Shown here: positions 52,392-60,769 of the stretch, one piece after another
Numbering within the stretch: position 1 is the stretch's first letter
Layout of the letters: every line of letters begins with the position of its first letter
From: CAYRVX01 sp964427875
GTDB lineage: Bacteria; Planctomycetota; Phycisphaerae; SM23-33
Direction: 5' to 3'
DNA length: 64,000 bases
Assembly (NCBI GenBank): GCA_964427875.1
Contig: CAYRVX010000016.1
Location: forward strand, 14,757 to 78,756
Made by a program: the position numbers and the translations under genes
The notes under the pieces: generated by a model
Seen by the model: only the letters and a program-made list of their open reading frames with translations
What the model was told of the DNA's origin: nothing
The model's database searches: none

Positions 52392-53315
52392 ATGATGTCT
52401 CGGCGAAACCATTGTGCCGCTTTCTTCGGGCTGCTCGTTGCCGTCCTGATCGCAAACGCCGCGACGGCTGCGCCGAAGCTCAAGGCGCTGATCGTCGACG
52501 GCCAGAACAACCACAACTGGAAGGCCACCACGCCTGTCCTGAAGGAGATCCTCGAAGCCGGCGGGCTCTTCGCGGTGGACGTGGCCACCTCGCCGCCGAA
52601 GGGCAAGCCGATGGAGGCCTTCAAGCCCGACTTCGCCAGGTACGACGTGATCGTCTCGAACTACAACGGGGCCGAGTGGCCCAAGGACACGAAGGACGCC
52701 TTCGTGAAGTACATGGCCGGCGGCGGCGGGCTGGTGATCTTCCACGCCGCGGACAACTCGTTTCCCAAGTGGGTCGAGTACAACGAGATGATCGGCCTCG
52801 GCGGCTGGGGCGGGCGGAACGAGAAGTCCGGCCCGTACGTGTACTGGAAGGATGGCAAGTTCGTTCGCGACACGAGCCCCGGCCGCGGCGGCTCGCACGG
52901 CCCGCAGACGGAGTACCTGGTGGAGCACCGCGACACGGCGCACCCGATCACGAAGGGCCTGCCCGCCCGATGGATGCACTGCAAGGACGAGCTGTACAGC
53001 CGGATGCGCGGCCCGGCGAAGAACATGACCATCCTCGCGACGGCCTACGCCGACCCGAAGAAGCGCGGCACGGGCCGGCACGAGCCGGTGCTGTGGACCG
53101 TCGCCTACGGCCAGGGGCGCGTCTTCCACACCGTCCTCGGCCACGCCACCGCCCAGATGCGCTGTGTCGGCTTCATCGTGACGCTCCGCCGAGGCACCCA
53201 GTGGGCCGCCACCGGCAAGGTAACGCAGACCAAGGTCCCCGACGACTTCCCCACGGCGACCGAGGCGCGTGTGCGGAAGGACCTGCTGCCCAAGCCAGGA
53301 CCGCAGAGCCGATGA
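52392..53315 (+). CDS. Exported ThuA-domain protein
   Basis: A 307-residue exported protein with signal peptide (about 5-26). LKALIVDGQNNHNWKATTPV, FKPDFARYDVIVSNYNG, YMAGGGGLVIFHAADNSFP and GQGRVFHTVLGH are the ThuA fold, a class I glutamine-amidotransferase-like domain without the catalytic triad, common in Planctomycetota. GGAAGGAGATG precedes ATG 52392. Divergent from the GH-like gene; its partner in sugar metabolism is not known. It ends six bases before the convergent CBS gene. Confidence 0.9.
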   Translation: MMSRRNHCAAFFGLLVAVLIANAATAAPKLKALIVDGQNNHNWKATTPVLKEILEAGGLFAVDVATSPPKGKPMEAFKPDFARYDVIVSNYNGAEWPKDTKDAFVKYMAGGGGLVIFHAADNSFPKWVEYNEMIGLGGWGGRNEKSGPYVYWKDGKFVRDTSPGRGGSHGPQTEYLVEHRDTAHPITKGLPARWMHCKDELYSRMRGPAKNMTILATAYADPKKRGTGRHEPVLWTVAYGQGRVFHTVLGHATAQMRCVGFIVTLRRGTQWAATGKVTQTKVPDDFPTATEARVRKDLLPKPGPQSR

Positions 53316-53321
53316 ATCCGC

Positions 53322-54413
53322 TCAGGCCACCAGCGCCTCGGAGAGCTTGTAGACCGCCAGCAGCGCGCGCATCAGGTCCGTCACGGTGAGAATGCCCACG
53401 ACGGTGTGCTCCTCGTCCACCACCGGCAGGCAGCTCACGTGCATCTCGTGCAGCGTCCTGGCCGCCTCGTAGACGCTGCAATCGGGCAACACGTGCGCCA
53501 CGTCCGGCGTCATGATGCGCGTCACCGGCAGGTTGAGGGCCGGGTCCTCGTCCTCCGTCGCGAAGAGCTGCCCCCGAAACTCCTCGCCGTCCGGCCGGCG
53601 CTGCGTCGCGGGAAAGGACAGGTGCTGCAGAACGTTCCGGTCGGAGACGATCCCGATCAGCCGCCTCGCCGCGTCCACCACCGGGACGTGTCTGAACCTT
53701 CCGGCCTGCATGGCCTCCATCGCGTCCTTCAGGCGGTGCTGCGGCTCCAGGCATACCGGCCGTTCCGTCATGATCTCCTGAACCGTCCGCACCGTCGAGG
53801 AAAGCAGGGCCGCGGGATCCATGTCGACGAGCCGCTTCCTCTCCTGCGGCCCCTCGTAGATCCGGCGTATCGCACCCAGCCGGACGAACAGCTTCGTGAT
53901 GTCCCCGGCCGTGACGATCCCCACCAGGTCCTCATCGGCGAGGACCGGCAGCACGTCCACGCGGCGATCGACCATGGTCTCGATCATCTGCGGGATCGGC
54001 GTCTGGGGGGAGGCGCAGGCGACGTTCCGGGTGACGATCTGCCCGAGGGGCTGCCGCATCGCTATCTCGTCCGTCCTTTCCTCGCCGAGCTTCCCCACGT
54101 AGGGCGAGATCCGCCGGAACACGTCCCTTTGCGAAAGTACCCCGGCGAACCGCGGCTCTCCCGTCCCGCCCTCCTCCTCGGTCGGAACGTACACGACACA
54201 CGTGTGCCGCACGTCGTTCTCCTTGAAGAACTCCAGAGACGTCTCCACCGTGTCGTCCAGGGCCAGCGTCTTGATGTCCGTGGACATGACGTCCCCGGCC
54301 GTGCGCACCCACCGGAAGAGGACGTCCCTTCCGGCGCACATGTCATCGATCAGATCGATCAGCCGCAATCGTCCGTCCTTCACCCGGCGGGGCGTCTCTG
54401 TCTGTACTGTCAT
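53322..54413 (-). CDS. Protein with four CBS domains
   Basis: A 363-residue cytoplasmic protein made of two CBS pairs: GDVMSTDIKTLALDDTVETS, PLGQIVTRNVACASPQTPIP, VQEIMTERPVCLEPQHRLKD and VTRIMTPDVAHVLPDCSVYE, each followed by the usual LPVVD or HVPVVD strand. CBS modules bind adenosine nucleotides and sense energy state. No enzyme domain is attached, so it may be a free-standing regulator. ATG 54413 is the start. Convergent with ThuA. Confidence 0.9.
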   Translation of the reverse strand: MTVQTETPRRVKDGRLRLIDLIDDMCAGRDVLFRWVRTAGDVMSTDIKTLALDDTVETSLEFFKENDVRHTCVVYVPTEEEGGTGEPRFAGVLSQRDVFRRISPYVGKLGEERTDEIAMRQPLGQIVTRNVACASPQTPIPQMIETMVDRRVDVLPVLADEDLVGIVTAGDITKLFVRLGAIRRIYEGPQERKRLVDMDPAALLSSTVRTVQEIMTERPVCLEPQHRLKDAMEAMQAGRFRHVPVVDAARRLIGIVSDRNVLQHLSFPATQRRPDGEEFRGQLFATEDEDPALNLPVTRIMTPDVAHVLPDCSVYEAARTLHEMHVSCLPVVDEEHTVVGILTVTDLMRALLAVYKLSEALVA

Positions 54414-54560
54414 GGGTCGGGCCTTTCCCCTTTGTCGGTTCCTCTGCTAAGGCTGTTCTCGGCCGAATCCGGCGGAGCCTTTGGCAAGGAACAGGCCCCC
54501 GAGCCGCCGGCGGGGTTCTGCGCGGCGGGGCGTCGGCCTGCGTCCGCTCGCCCAGGACGA

Positions 54561-54816
54561 TGGGGTCACGTCTTGATTCGCTACTTCTGGCCGAGCATCT
54601 ACTGTTTTCTGCGTTTCCGGGCCCTGGCGTTGAGGCCACGGCTTGGCTTCCTCGTCTTGCGGGCGATCCGACGATGCGGCAGACGCCCGAGCGGGCCCCG
54701 TCGCCGAAGCACCCGGCGATCGGCAATCCGACATCCCGGGCCTCTGGCGGGCGCGCGATTGCAGCAGGAAACCATGGATCAGGAGACGAAAAGCAAAGAA
54801 TCAAGACCTGACCCCC
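54561..54816. mobile_element. MITE-like element, copy A (256 bases)
   Basis: Left end TGGGGTCACGTCTTGATTC and right end GAATCAAGACCTGACCCCC are inverted. The interior core (GCCCTGGCGTTGAGGCC) also occurs in copy C. On the minus strand the left part reads KTRKPSRGLNARARKRRKQ then stop, which looks like the tail of a transposase. No full transposase remains. The rest of the 54414-54859 gap holds no gene that I can support. Confidence 0.72.
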
Positions 54817-54859
54817 ACTGCGCATGGATCTCATAGATGGCAACCGTCCCTGGTGGTCG

Positions 54860-55375
54860 CTACGTGTTGCCTTGGATTGGCTCAGTTCTCGCGCACTGGC
54901 GCCCGCACTTTGGGCAAACCTGCCAAGTCGCAACGTGTCCGGGAACGGACCTTCTGTCTCGTTCTCCCTCTCTTGGAGGATCGGGTCTCAGTTTGGCTCC
55001 ACAGTTGGGGCACTTCCCGTCGACACAGACGGCCGGGCGGATCATGCCATAGGGGTCCTTTGCCAGTTGGAGTATCTCCGTATCCTTAAGAGCCCTTCCG
55101 TGCAACATCATGAGGTCCATTCGGGAACCATGCCAGATGCCGTTCTTCTGAAAGTTCAGGCCGGGATGTTCGGGATCAGGGTCCCACCGTGCGCTGTCTG
55201 CGCTCAGTTCTCCGTCGATGTCGATACCGAACAGCAGTAGTGGGCCCAATACTTCGAAAGGTGCTGTCATTTCTGCCGACCCTTGCTTGATGCCGTCGAC
55301 CCACAGAGACAGTTCCTTTCCGCGCCATGAGGCTAACGCCACCAACCACTCTCGTGGTTGAAACTCAAGGGCCAT
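54860..55375 (-). pseudogene. Truncated LamG-like fragment with C-terminal zinc ribbon
   Basis: A 171-residue frame that starts exactly at a repeat border (ATG 55375 is next to the GGGGTCAGG end). It encodes the second half of a concanavalin/LamG fold (EWLVALASWRGKELSLWVDG, MDLMMLHGRALKDTEILQLA) then two Cys pairs, CPNCG and CPKCG, a zinc ribbon. The N-terminal part and any signal peptide are missing, so the insertion probably removed them. It may be non-functional. Confidence 0.6.
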
Positions 55376-55500
55376 GGGGTCAGGTCTTGATTCTTAAGGT
55401 GATGGGGTCAGGTCTTGATTCTTTACTTTTCGCGGGGCCTCTTCTCTTTTCTGCGCCTCCAGGCCGTGGCGTTGGAGCCGCCGAACAAGACCTGACTCCA
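55374..55500. mobile_element. MITE-like element, copy B with duplicated left end
   Basis: Two copies of ATGGGGTCAGGTCTTGATTC (55374 and 55402) precede a shortened core, and the inverted right end AACAAGACCTGACTCCA finishes at 55500. Same family as copies A and C, with an extra left end. Confidence 0.7.
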
Positions 55501-55576
55501 TCAATGCAGTTCACGTGCCGGCGAGATGAAGTGGCAGCCTTGGCGCGGCCACCTGTCGCCTTCCCCGCGCAAGATA

Positions 55577-55602
55577 ACGGGCGGCCACGAACGGCCACCC
55601 GT
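55577..55602 (-). terminator. Likely terminator of the PEP-CTERM gene
   Basis: Ten-base arms ACGGGCGGCC and GGCCACCCGT (one mismatch), 6-base loop, 28 bases past the stop of the gene at 55631. The tail is T-poor on the minus strand, so confidence is moderate. Confidence 0.5.
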
Positions 55603-55630
55603 TTGGTGCTTGTTGTTGGTGCTGCTTGTG

Positions 55631-56350
55631 TCAGGCCATGCGGCGGCGGACTAGCAGGACCACCCCGCCCAGCGCCAGCAGGCTCAGACTCGCCGGCTCG
55701 GGGGCGTTGACGGGAATGCGGAAGATCAGGTACTCGTCGTGGTTGAAGCCGCCCTGGAACGGTGGGTTCGGCTCCCCCGGGTCCGTCTGGCGCCCGCAGT
55801 CGTACCACATCCAGCGGGAGTCATCCTCGATATCTACAACGGACACATTATGAATTCCGCCTTCGGCATTCGTCAGGGGACTGACTGCGGGCGTCACCCA
55901 CCCGCCCGAGGGGTTCATCCCGGCATTTGCCTCCAGGATCTTCTCAGTCATCCAGTCAAGTGATGGGGGATCGTCCTCCTCGTGCATATCACCCGTGGCC
56001 GTCACTTCCCACCAGATCGTGTCGCCGCCAAGGACTCTCCCCCCATTCGTCTGGTTCATGAAGTCCACAAGCAGGCCCTGGAAGCTCCCGTGGTCACTCC
56101 AGGCGGCGAGGTAGACCCAGGACGTGTCCGGGGCCACCCGGTCGTACGATTCCACAGCCCAGATGCTGCCCGTAATCGGTTGCCAGCCCTCGAAACTGGT
56201 CGCGCTGGTGCCATCTCCGATGTAGAACGCGTAGGCGTTGTCGGCCGTTGGGGTCACGTTAAACGCCTGCTGACCTGCCGCGCCGCCTGCCGTCAGCAGC
56301 AGAGACAGCGCCGTACCGACCATGACGATTCTGTTCCTTTTCGTGTTCAT
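55631..56350 (-). CDS. PEP-CTERM sorting domain protein
   Basis: A 239-residue exported protein. Signal peptide (TKRNRIVMVGTALSLLLTAG), a beta-rich body of unknown function (FEGWQPITGSIWAVESYD, GGFNHDEYLIFRIPV) and the tail APEPASLSLLALGGVVL with RRRMA, a PEP-CTERM signal. GAGGAGCC precedes ATG 56350. An inverted repeat lies in the leader at 56386-56406 and a hairpin after the stop. It sits between two copies of the MITE-like element. Confidence 0.83.
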   Translation of the reverse strand: MNTKRNRIVMVGTALSLLLTAGGAAGQQAFNVTPTADNAYAFYIGDGTSATSFEGWQPITGSIWAVESYDRVAPDTSWVYLAAWSDHGSFQGLLVDFMNQTNGGRVLGGDTIWWEVTATGDMHEEDDPPSLDWMTEKILEANAGMNPSGGWVTPAVSPLTNAEGGIHNVSVVDIEDDSRWMWYDCGRQTDPGEPNPPFQGGFNHDEYLIFRIPVNAPEPASLSLLALGGVVLLVRRRMA

Positions 56351-56385
56351 GTCAGGCTCCTCGTGCTGAATTCCCTGCCGGCCGA

Positions 56386-56406
56386 CCCGGACCAACGCGG
56401 TCCGGG
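56386..56406 (-). repeat. Hairpin in the leader of the PEP-CTERM gene
   Basis: CCCGGACC and GGTCCGGG, perfect 8-base arms, 5-base loop, about 36 bases before ATG 56350. The rest of 56351-56796 holds nothing else that I can support. Confidence 0.4.
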
Positions 56407-56796
56407 CAGCGGGCATGACCGTTCATCCCTCTCACTTGGCGCCGACCGGCGGGCCGTGAACTCCGCCTTCACCGCCCTCGCCGTCGGCGACTCCCAGGAC
56501 CTTCAGCTCTGCCGGGACATCACCTCCTTTCGCCTGCCCGGGGCGGGGACCTCCGCGCCGGCCCGGCGAGGCCCTTCGATTGGCTTTGGTCGCGCAGGCG
56601 CTTGCGTTCAAGAGGAAGGCCTGCGGCATCGGAAACTCGCCCGTGCGGGCTTGAGGCGTGGACGGATGAGCGAGAACGCCCGTCGCCCCTCGACTTGAGT
56701 TACACTCCGCCGCTTCCACAAAGCGGAGCCCGGAGCGGATGCTTTCTACCGCGCGCGCCCCCGTTGCGCCAAGAGGAAAACAGAAAAATGTGTGGT

Positions 56797-56946
56797 TGGG
56801 GTCAGGTCTTAGGTCTTGATTTTTTACTTTTGTCGGACCGCCTCTTCTTTCCGGGCCTCGGGGCCCTGGCGTTGAGGCCGCAGCTTGGCTCCTTCGTCTT
56901 CAGGGCCTTCCAAGAACGAAAAACAAAGAATCAAGACCTGACCCCA
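56797..56946. mobile_element. MITE-like element, copy C (150 bases)
   Basis: Left end GGGGTCAGGTCTTAGGTCTT, with an internal duplication, and the inverted right end GAATCAAGACCTGACCCC. The core GGCCCTGGCGTTGAGGCC matches copy A. Minus strand reads KTKEPSCGLNARAPRPGKK, again resembling a transposase tail. Confidence 0.72.
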
Positions 56947-56992
56947 TCAATGCGTCTGTTGTCTGACGGGCGGTGTGCGGCCGCCGGCGCAC

Positions 56993-57097
56993 TATGGAGT
57001 GCGGCGGCTGTGACGCCGCTTTGGCTTGCGGCGATTCGCCGCCGTACGAGGCAAAGCGGTGCCGGCGTCCCTGCGGGACTGGTCACTGCACTCCATA
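56993..57097. repeat. Complex palindromic repeat of 105 bases
   Basis: Ends TATGGAGTGC and GCACTCCATA are perfect inverted repeats. Inside, CCGCTTTG pairs with CAAAGCGG, and GCGGCG-ATT-CGCCGC forms a top hairpin. It appears to be a mobile palindromic repeat next to copy C. Confidence 0.7.
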
Positions 57098-57177
57098 TCA
57101 CGGCAGTTGCGTGTGAATGCGGTCGGCGGGGGCATGCGCGGTGATATGCAAGGGGCGAGTGCGCAGTTGTGCGGGCG

Positions 57178-57867
57178 CTACGGAAGAGCCTCGCGGATGG
57201 CGGCGCGGGCGAGGAGGCGGGTGGAGTCGAGCGTCGGCAGGGGGCTTTCGGGCTCGCGGACCAGGAGGGGGATCTCGGTGCAGCCGAGGACGACGGCCTC
57301 GGCGCCGCGGGCGGCGAGGGCGGCGATGACGCCGTTGAAGTACGCCCGGGACTCGTCCGTGAAGACGGCGCGGACGAGCTGCCCGAAGATGATCGCGTCG
57401 ATCCGCTCGCGGTCCTCCTCGTCGGGGATGAGGTGCCCGACGCCCGCCTCGCCGAGCGCCTCGGCGTACACCGGGCCGGTCGTCAGGTACTTCGTGCCCA
57501 GCACGCCGACGGCCGCGAAGCCGGCGGACTTGGCCGCCGCGGCCACCACGCGGGCGATGTGAAGCCACGGGATCGGCGAGGCCGGCTCGACGTGGCCGAA
57601 CGCCTCGTGGATCGTGTTGTCCGGGCTGATGGCGAAGTCGGCCCCGGCGGCGGCGACGATCCGCGCCGACGAGAGCATCAGCTCGCCGACCGCCCGCCAG
57701 TCGCCCGCGCGAATGCCGGGGAGGTACTCGGCCAGCGGGTGCGTGTGCATCGTGATCTCGGGGTGGTTGTGCTCGCCCATCACGGCGGCGGCCTCGGCGC
57801 AGATCGTCCGGTAGCACAGGGCGGCCCCCTCGGCGCTGCACGCGACGATTCCAACATGTTTGGCCAT
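57178..57867 (-). CDS. Aspartate/glutamate racemase-family protein
   Basis: A 229-residue cytoplasmic protein of the PLP-independent racemase family: GIVACSAEGAALCYRT, ISPDNTIHEAF, AVGVLGTKYLTTG and VLGCTEIPLL. The second Cys (in LGCTEI) is present, but the first, usually CNT, is Asp here (PDNT). Some specialised L-Asp/Glu racemases also lack the first Cys. The AAGGAG before ATG 57867 overlaps the end of the preceding gene, 4 bases away, so the two are coupled. Confidence 0.85.
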   Translation of the reverse strand: MAKHVGIVACSAEGAALCYRTICAEAAAVMGEHNHPEITMHTHPLAEYLPGIRAGDWRAVGELMLSSARIVAAAGADFAISPDNTIHEAFGHVEPASPIPWLHIARVVAAAAKSAGFAAVGVLGTKYLTTGPVYAEALGEAGVGHLIPDEEDRERIDAIIFGQLVRAVFTDESRAYFNGVIAALAARGAEAVVLGCTEIPLLVREPESPLPTLDSTRLLARAAIREALP

Positions 57868-57871
57868 GGCG

Positions 57872-59170
57872 TCACTCCTTGAAGCGGTAGACCCGCCGGC
57901 CCCAGTCGAGGTCGCGGGCGAACAGGAGCATCCCCCCGGCGTGGAAGTGCCCGCCGGCGAGGATGTGCTCGACGATCAGGCGCCGCATCATCGTATCGCG
58001 CGGCGCGGATTCGATCGTCTCCGGCCGGTCGCCGAAGACGCGCTCGAACATCTGGGAATCCTCCGCATCCGGCAGGGGGTACAGGTACACCTCCTCCTGG
58101 AACCGGCGGATGTTGGAGCCTTCCGGCAGCAGGCGGCCGAACTGGTTGTCCAGGAACCACGACGTGCAGTTGAACGCCCGGAAGGCATACTCGCCGAAGT
58201 GGCGGGCGAAGAACGCCGCGGCCAGCCGGAACGACTCGCCGCACGCCTCGTGCGTCATGGGCTCTCCCGCGGGGATGTGCACGCCCAGGATCGCGTCGCC
58301 CGGCCGGAGGATCGGCTCCCACTTCTCGGCGGGCAGCTCGATCGTCTCCGGCAGCGCCCGCCCGTCCGGGGAGATCGCGTTGCCGCGGATGACCTCGTCG
58401 CCGGCGGAGAAGGCCGACGTCCACGCCCCGTCGCTGTCGCGGACGCCCGTCGCGCCGTCGAACTGGCCGTCGCGGCGGAACCGCGCGCCGCCGGGGGCGA
58501 GCAGCACGACGCGGCCGTCCGACCGCCGGCGGAACGCGCGGAAGTCATACGCAAAGCGCTCGAAGCGAAACTGGAGCCGCCCCAGCTTGAAGAGCCTGCC
58601 GAGGAAGTGGCTCGCCAGCCATCTCGCCTGGGCCAGGCCCCAGCGGCCGGTCGCGCGGCGGTAGTGACGCATCCAGAGCTCCAGGTCGCTTGCCGTGTCG
58701 CGCGTGACGTCTTGCGGCACGCCGCGCCGGCGGTGCAGGGCCTGCATGAACGGCCCGCCGGAGATGAGCACGGCGGGGTAGAACATCCCGGCCCAGTCGG
58801 GCAGCTTCCGCGGGTCCGTCGGCCAGGGCACGGTCGCCTGGCGGAGATCGGCGGTCCGGGCGTCGGCCGATCCGAACAGCCTCACGTGGCAGTGCCACGC
58901 CAGCGCTCGCAGCGCCGGGCGGTCCTCGAACATCGCCAGCGACCGGACGATCGCCTCGCGCAGGTCGGCGGAGACGGCCAGCTCGTCGCAGACGTCGCGC
59001 ACGAAGCCCGCCCGCAGGAACGCCGGGCCGCCCGCCGGGAAGGAGGCCCGGCTGTCTGCCCAGCCTTCGCGCCAGCCCTCGCCCTCGGAGCCGACGCCGA
59101 GGGCCCGCATCGCGGCGTCGAAGTCGGCAGGTGCGTCCGTCACGCCCATCTCCTGCTCTGGCTGCTGCAT
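57872..59170 (-). CDS. Acyltransferase-domain protein (GNAT_C/NAT_N-like)
   Basis: A 432-residue cytoplasmic protein. Its segments FYPAVLISGGPFMQALHRRR, FARHFGEYAFRAFNCTSWFL, DNQFGRLLPEGSNIRRFQEE and LIVEHILAGGHFHAGGMLLF match planctomycetal proteins described as acyltransferases with a GNAT-like C-terminal domain. I recognise the family but not the acyl acceptor. Start at ATG 59170. Translationally coupled to the racemase-like gene downstream, suggesting a shared amino-acid or amino-sugar pathway. Confidence 0.65.
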   Translation of the reverse strand: MQQPEQEMGVTDAPADFDAAMRALGVGSEGEGWREGWADSRASFPAGGPAFLRAGFVRDVCDELAVSADLREAIVRSLAMFEDRPALRALAWHCHVRLFGSADARTADLRQATVPWPTDPRKLPDWAGMFYPAVLISGGPFMQALHRRRGVPQDVTRDTASDLELWMRHYRRATGRWGLAQARWLASHFLGRLFKLGRLQFRFERFAYDFRAFRRRSDGRVVLLAPGGARFRRDGQFDGATGVRDSDGAWTSAFSAGDEVIRGNAISPDGRALPETIELPAEKWEPILRPGDAILGVHIPAGEPMTHEACGESFRLAAAFFARHFGEYAFRAFNCTSWFLDNQFGRLLPEGSNIRRFQEEVYLYPLPDAEDSQMFERVFGDRPETIESAPRDTMMRRLIVEHILAGGHFHAGGMLLFARDLDWGRRVYRFKE

Positions 59171-59369
59171 GCTGCGGCCTCACCGCCCGTACCTACCCTG
59201 GCCGCCGGGAGGTGTCAACCGCTTCGCCGGCTGCGATTCTAGTTGTCCAAAGGCCCGGGCAGTGCTACACTGACGTTGTTGATGCGATCGCCCCCATGAG
59301 CGTGGGTGCATGTTTTCGTCCGCGGGGGCCGGCGGAGAGCAACTCCGAATGCAATCCAGGTATGCGAAT

Positions 59370-60704
59370 ATGACCGTCTTGCGGAAGATCCGGACGGCCG
59401 CCCTTGTGGCCTCGGCGGCTTTGGGGCCGCTGCTCGGCGCTCAGAGCCGGCCGGCCGGGGATGTGCCCGTTGGCCTCCGCGTCGACGATGCGGTGACCAC
59501 GGTCGCGCAGCCCAAGGACGCGTTTTACCTGGGAAGCGTGGCTAAGAAACCGGCGGACAAGGTCCGCTGGTACACGCGGGCGATCGAGCTGGACCCGAAC
59601 ATGATCGAGGCGTTCAACAACAGGGGCAGCGCCTATTTCCACTCCGGCAAGTACGACGAGGCCATCCGGGATTACGCCCAGGCCATCGCAATGGACCCCA
59701 ACCGCCCTCAGAGCTACTGCAACCGGGGCGGGGCGTACCTCAGGAAAGACGATTACGATCAGGCCATCCGCGACTGCAGCAAGGCCATCGAGCTCAATCC
59801 GAAGCTCGCCCAGGCTTACGACAACCGCGCCCTGGCGTATCGCAAGAAAGGCGACAACAAGCAGGCCATCCGCGACTACACCAAGGCCATCGAGGTGGCC
59901 CCGAGGTTCGCCAGGGCATACGAGTGTCGCGGCGGCTGCCACTACGCCCTCGGCAACTACGACCAGGCCATAGACGATTTCACGAAGGCGATCCGCGTGG
60001 AGCCGGGACGCGCCTTGACCTACGACTTCAGAGGCAGGGCGTATTACAGGAAGGATGACTGCGAGCGGGCCATTCGCGATTTCACCAGCGCGATCGAGCG
60101 CGACCCCAACCTGATCGAGGCCTACAGCAACCGCGGCCTGGCCTTCACCAGGAAGGGCGATTACGCCCGCGCGATCCAGGATCACACCAAGGCGATCCAG
60201 TTGGGCCCGACCGGGCGCCCCGAGCGCCTGTGGCGCGGCTGGGCCCTCTTCAACAACAGAGCGTACGCCAAGGCCATCGACGATTTCGCCCACCACACGA
60301 AGGTCGCGCCGAACGATCCGTATGGGCACATCGCCCTCTATCTCGCCAGAGCTCGCGCGGGCAAGAGCGGCAAAGCGGACCTGGTCAAGTTCCGCAAGCT
60401 CCAGAAGGCCGGCGGCCGAAGGGACGACGAATGGCCCACGCCGGTGGTCAGGATGTACCTCGGGGAGATCACGCCGAATCACTGCCTGGCCGCCGCGACC
60501 GACACGACCCCGCGGCGAGAGAAGGAGAAGAAGGCCGAGGCGTACTACTACATCGGCCTGATCTATCTCGTGCGCGGCGACAGGCGAACGGCCCGCATGT
60601 GCTTTCGATGGTGTCTGGCCACCAAGCTGCGCGATCTCGTCGAGTACTCCGGCGCCCAGGCGGAACTGAGGTGGATCGACGAGCAGGGGATACAACCGTC
60701 GTAG
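59370..60704 (+). CDS. Exported TPR-repeat protein
   Basis: A 444-residue protein with a signal peptide (IRTAALVASAALGPLLGAQS) and about eight tetratricopeptide repeats, for example AFNNRGSAYFHSGKYDEAIR, AYDNRALAYRKKGDNKQAIR and TYDFRGRAYYRKDDCERAIR. TPR arrays bind partner proteins. ATG 59370 is chosen; ATG 59349 is equally possible. A tail after residue 370 is less regular. Function unknown; it stands between divergent and convergent genes. Confidence 0.85.
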   Translation: MTVLRKIRTAALVASAALGPLLGAQSRPAGDVPVGLRVDDAVTTVAQPKDAFYLGSVAKKPADKVRWYTRAIELDPNMIEAFNNRGSAYFHSGKYDEAIRDYAQAIAMDPNRPQSYCNRGGAYLRKDDYDQAIRDCSKAIELNPKLAQAYDNRALAYRKKGDNKQAIRDYTKAIEVAPRFARAYECRGGCHYALGNYDQAIDDFTKAIRVEPGRALTYDFRGRAYYRKDDCERAIRDFTSAIERDPNLIEAYSNRGLAFTRKGDYARAIQDHTKAIQLGPTGRPERLWRGWALFNNRAYAKAIDDFAHHTKVAPNDPYGHIALYLARARAGKSGKADLVKFRKLQKAGGRRDDEWPTPVVRMYLGEITPNHCLAAATDTTPRREKEKKAEAYYYIGLIYLVRGDRRTARMCFRWCLATKLRDLVEYSGAQAELRWIDEQGIQPS

Positions 60705-60769
60705 TCGGCAGGTACAGCTCCCGGCGCCGTGCGGCCTGCAAGCACACAACGTCCCGCCGGCGGGGCCGG

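Noticed and set aside
54343..54933. Minus-strand ORF of 196 codons
   Set aside because: It runs through MITE copy A and shows no conserved domain; it looks like chance.
56602..57144. Plus-strand ORF of 180 codons
   Set aside because: It crosses MITE copy C and the palindrome and has no signals.
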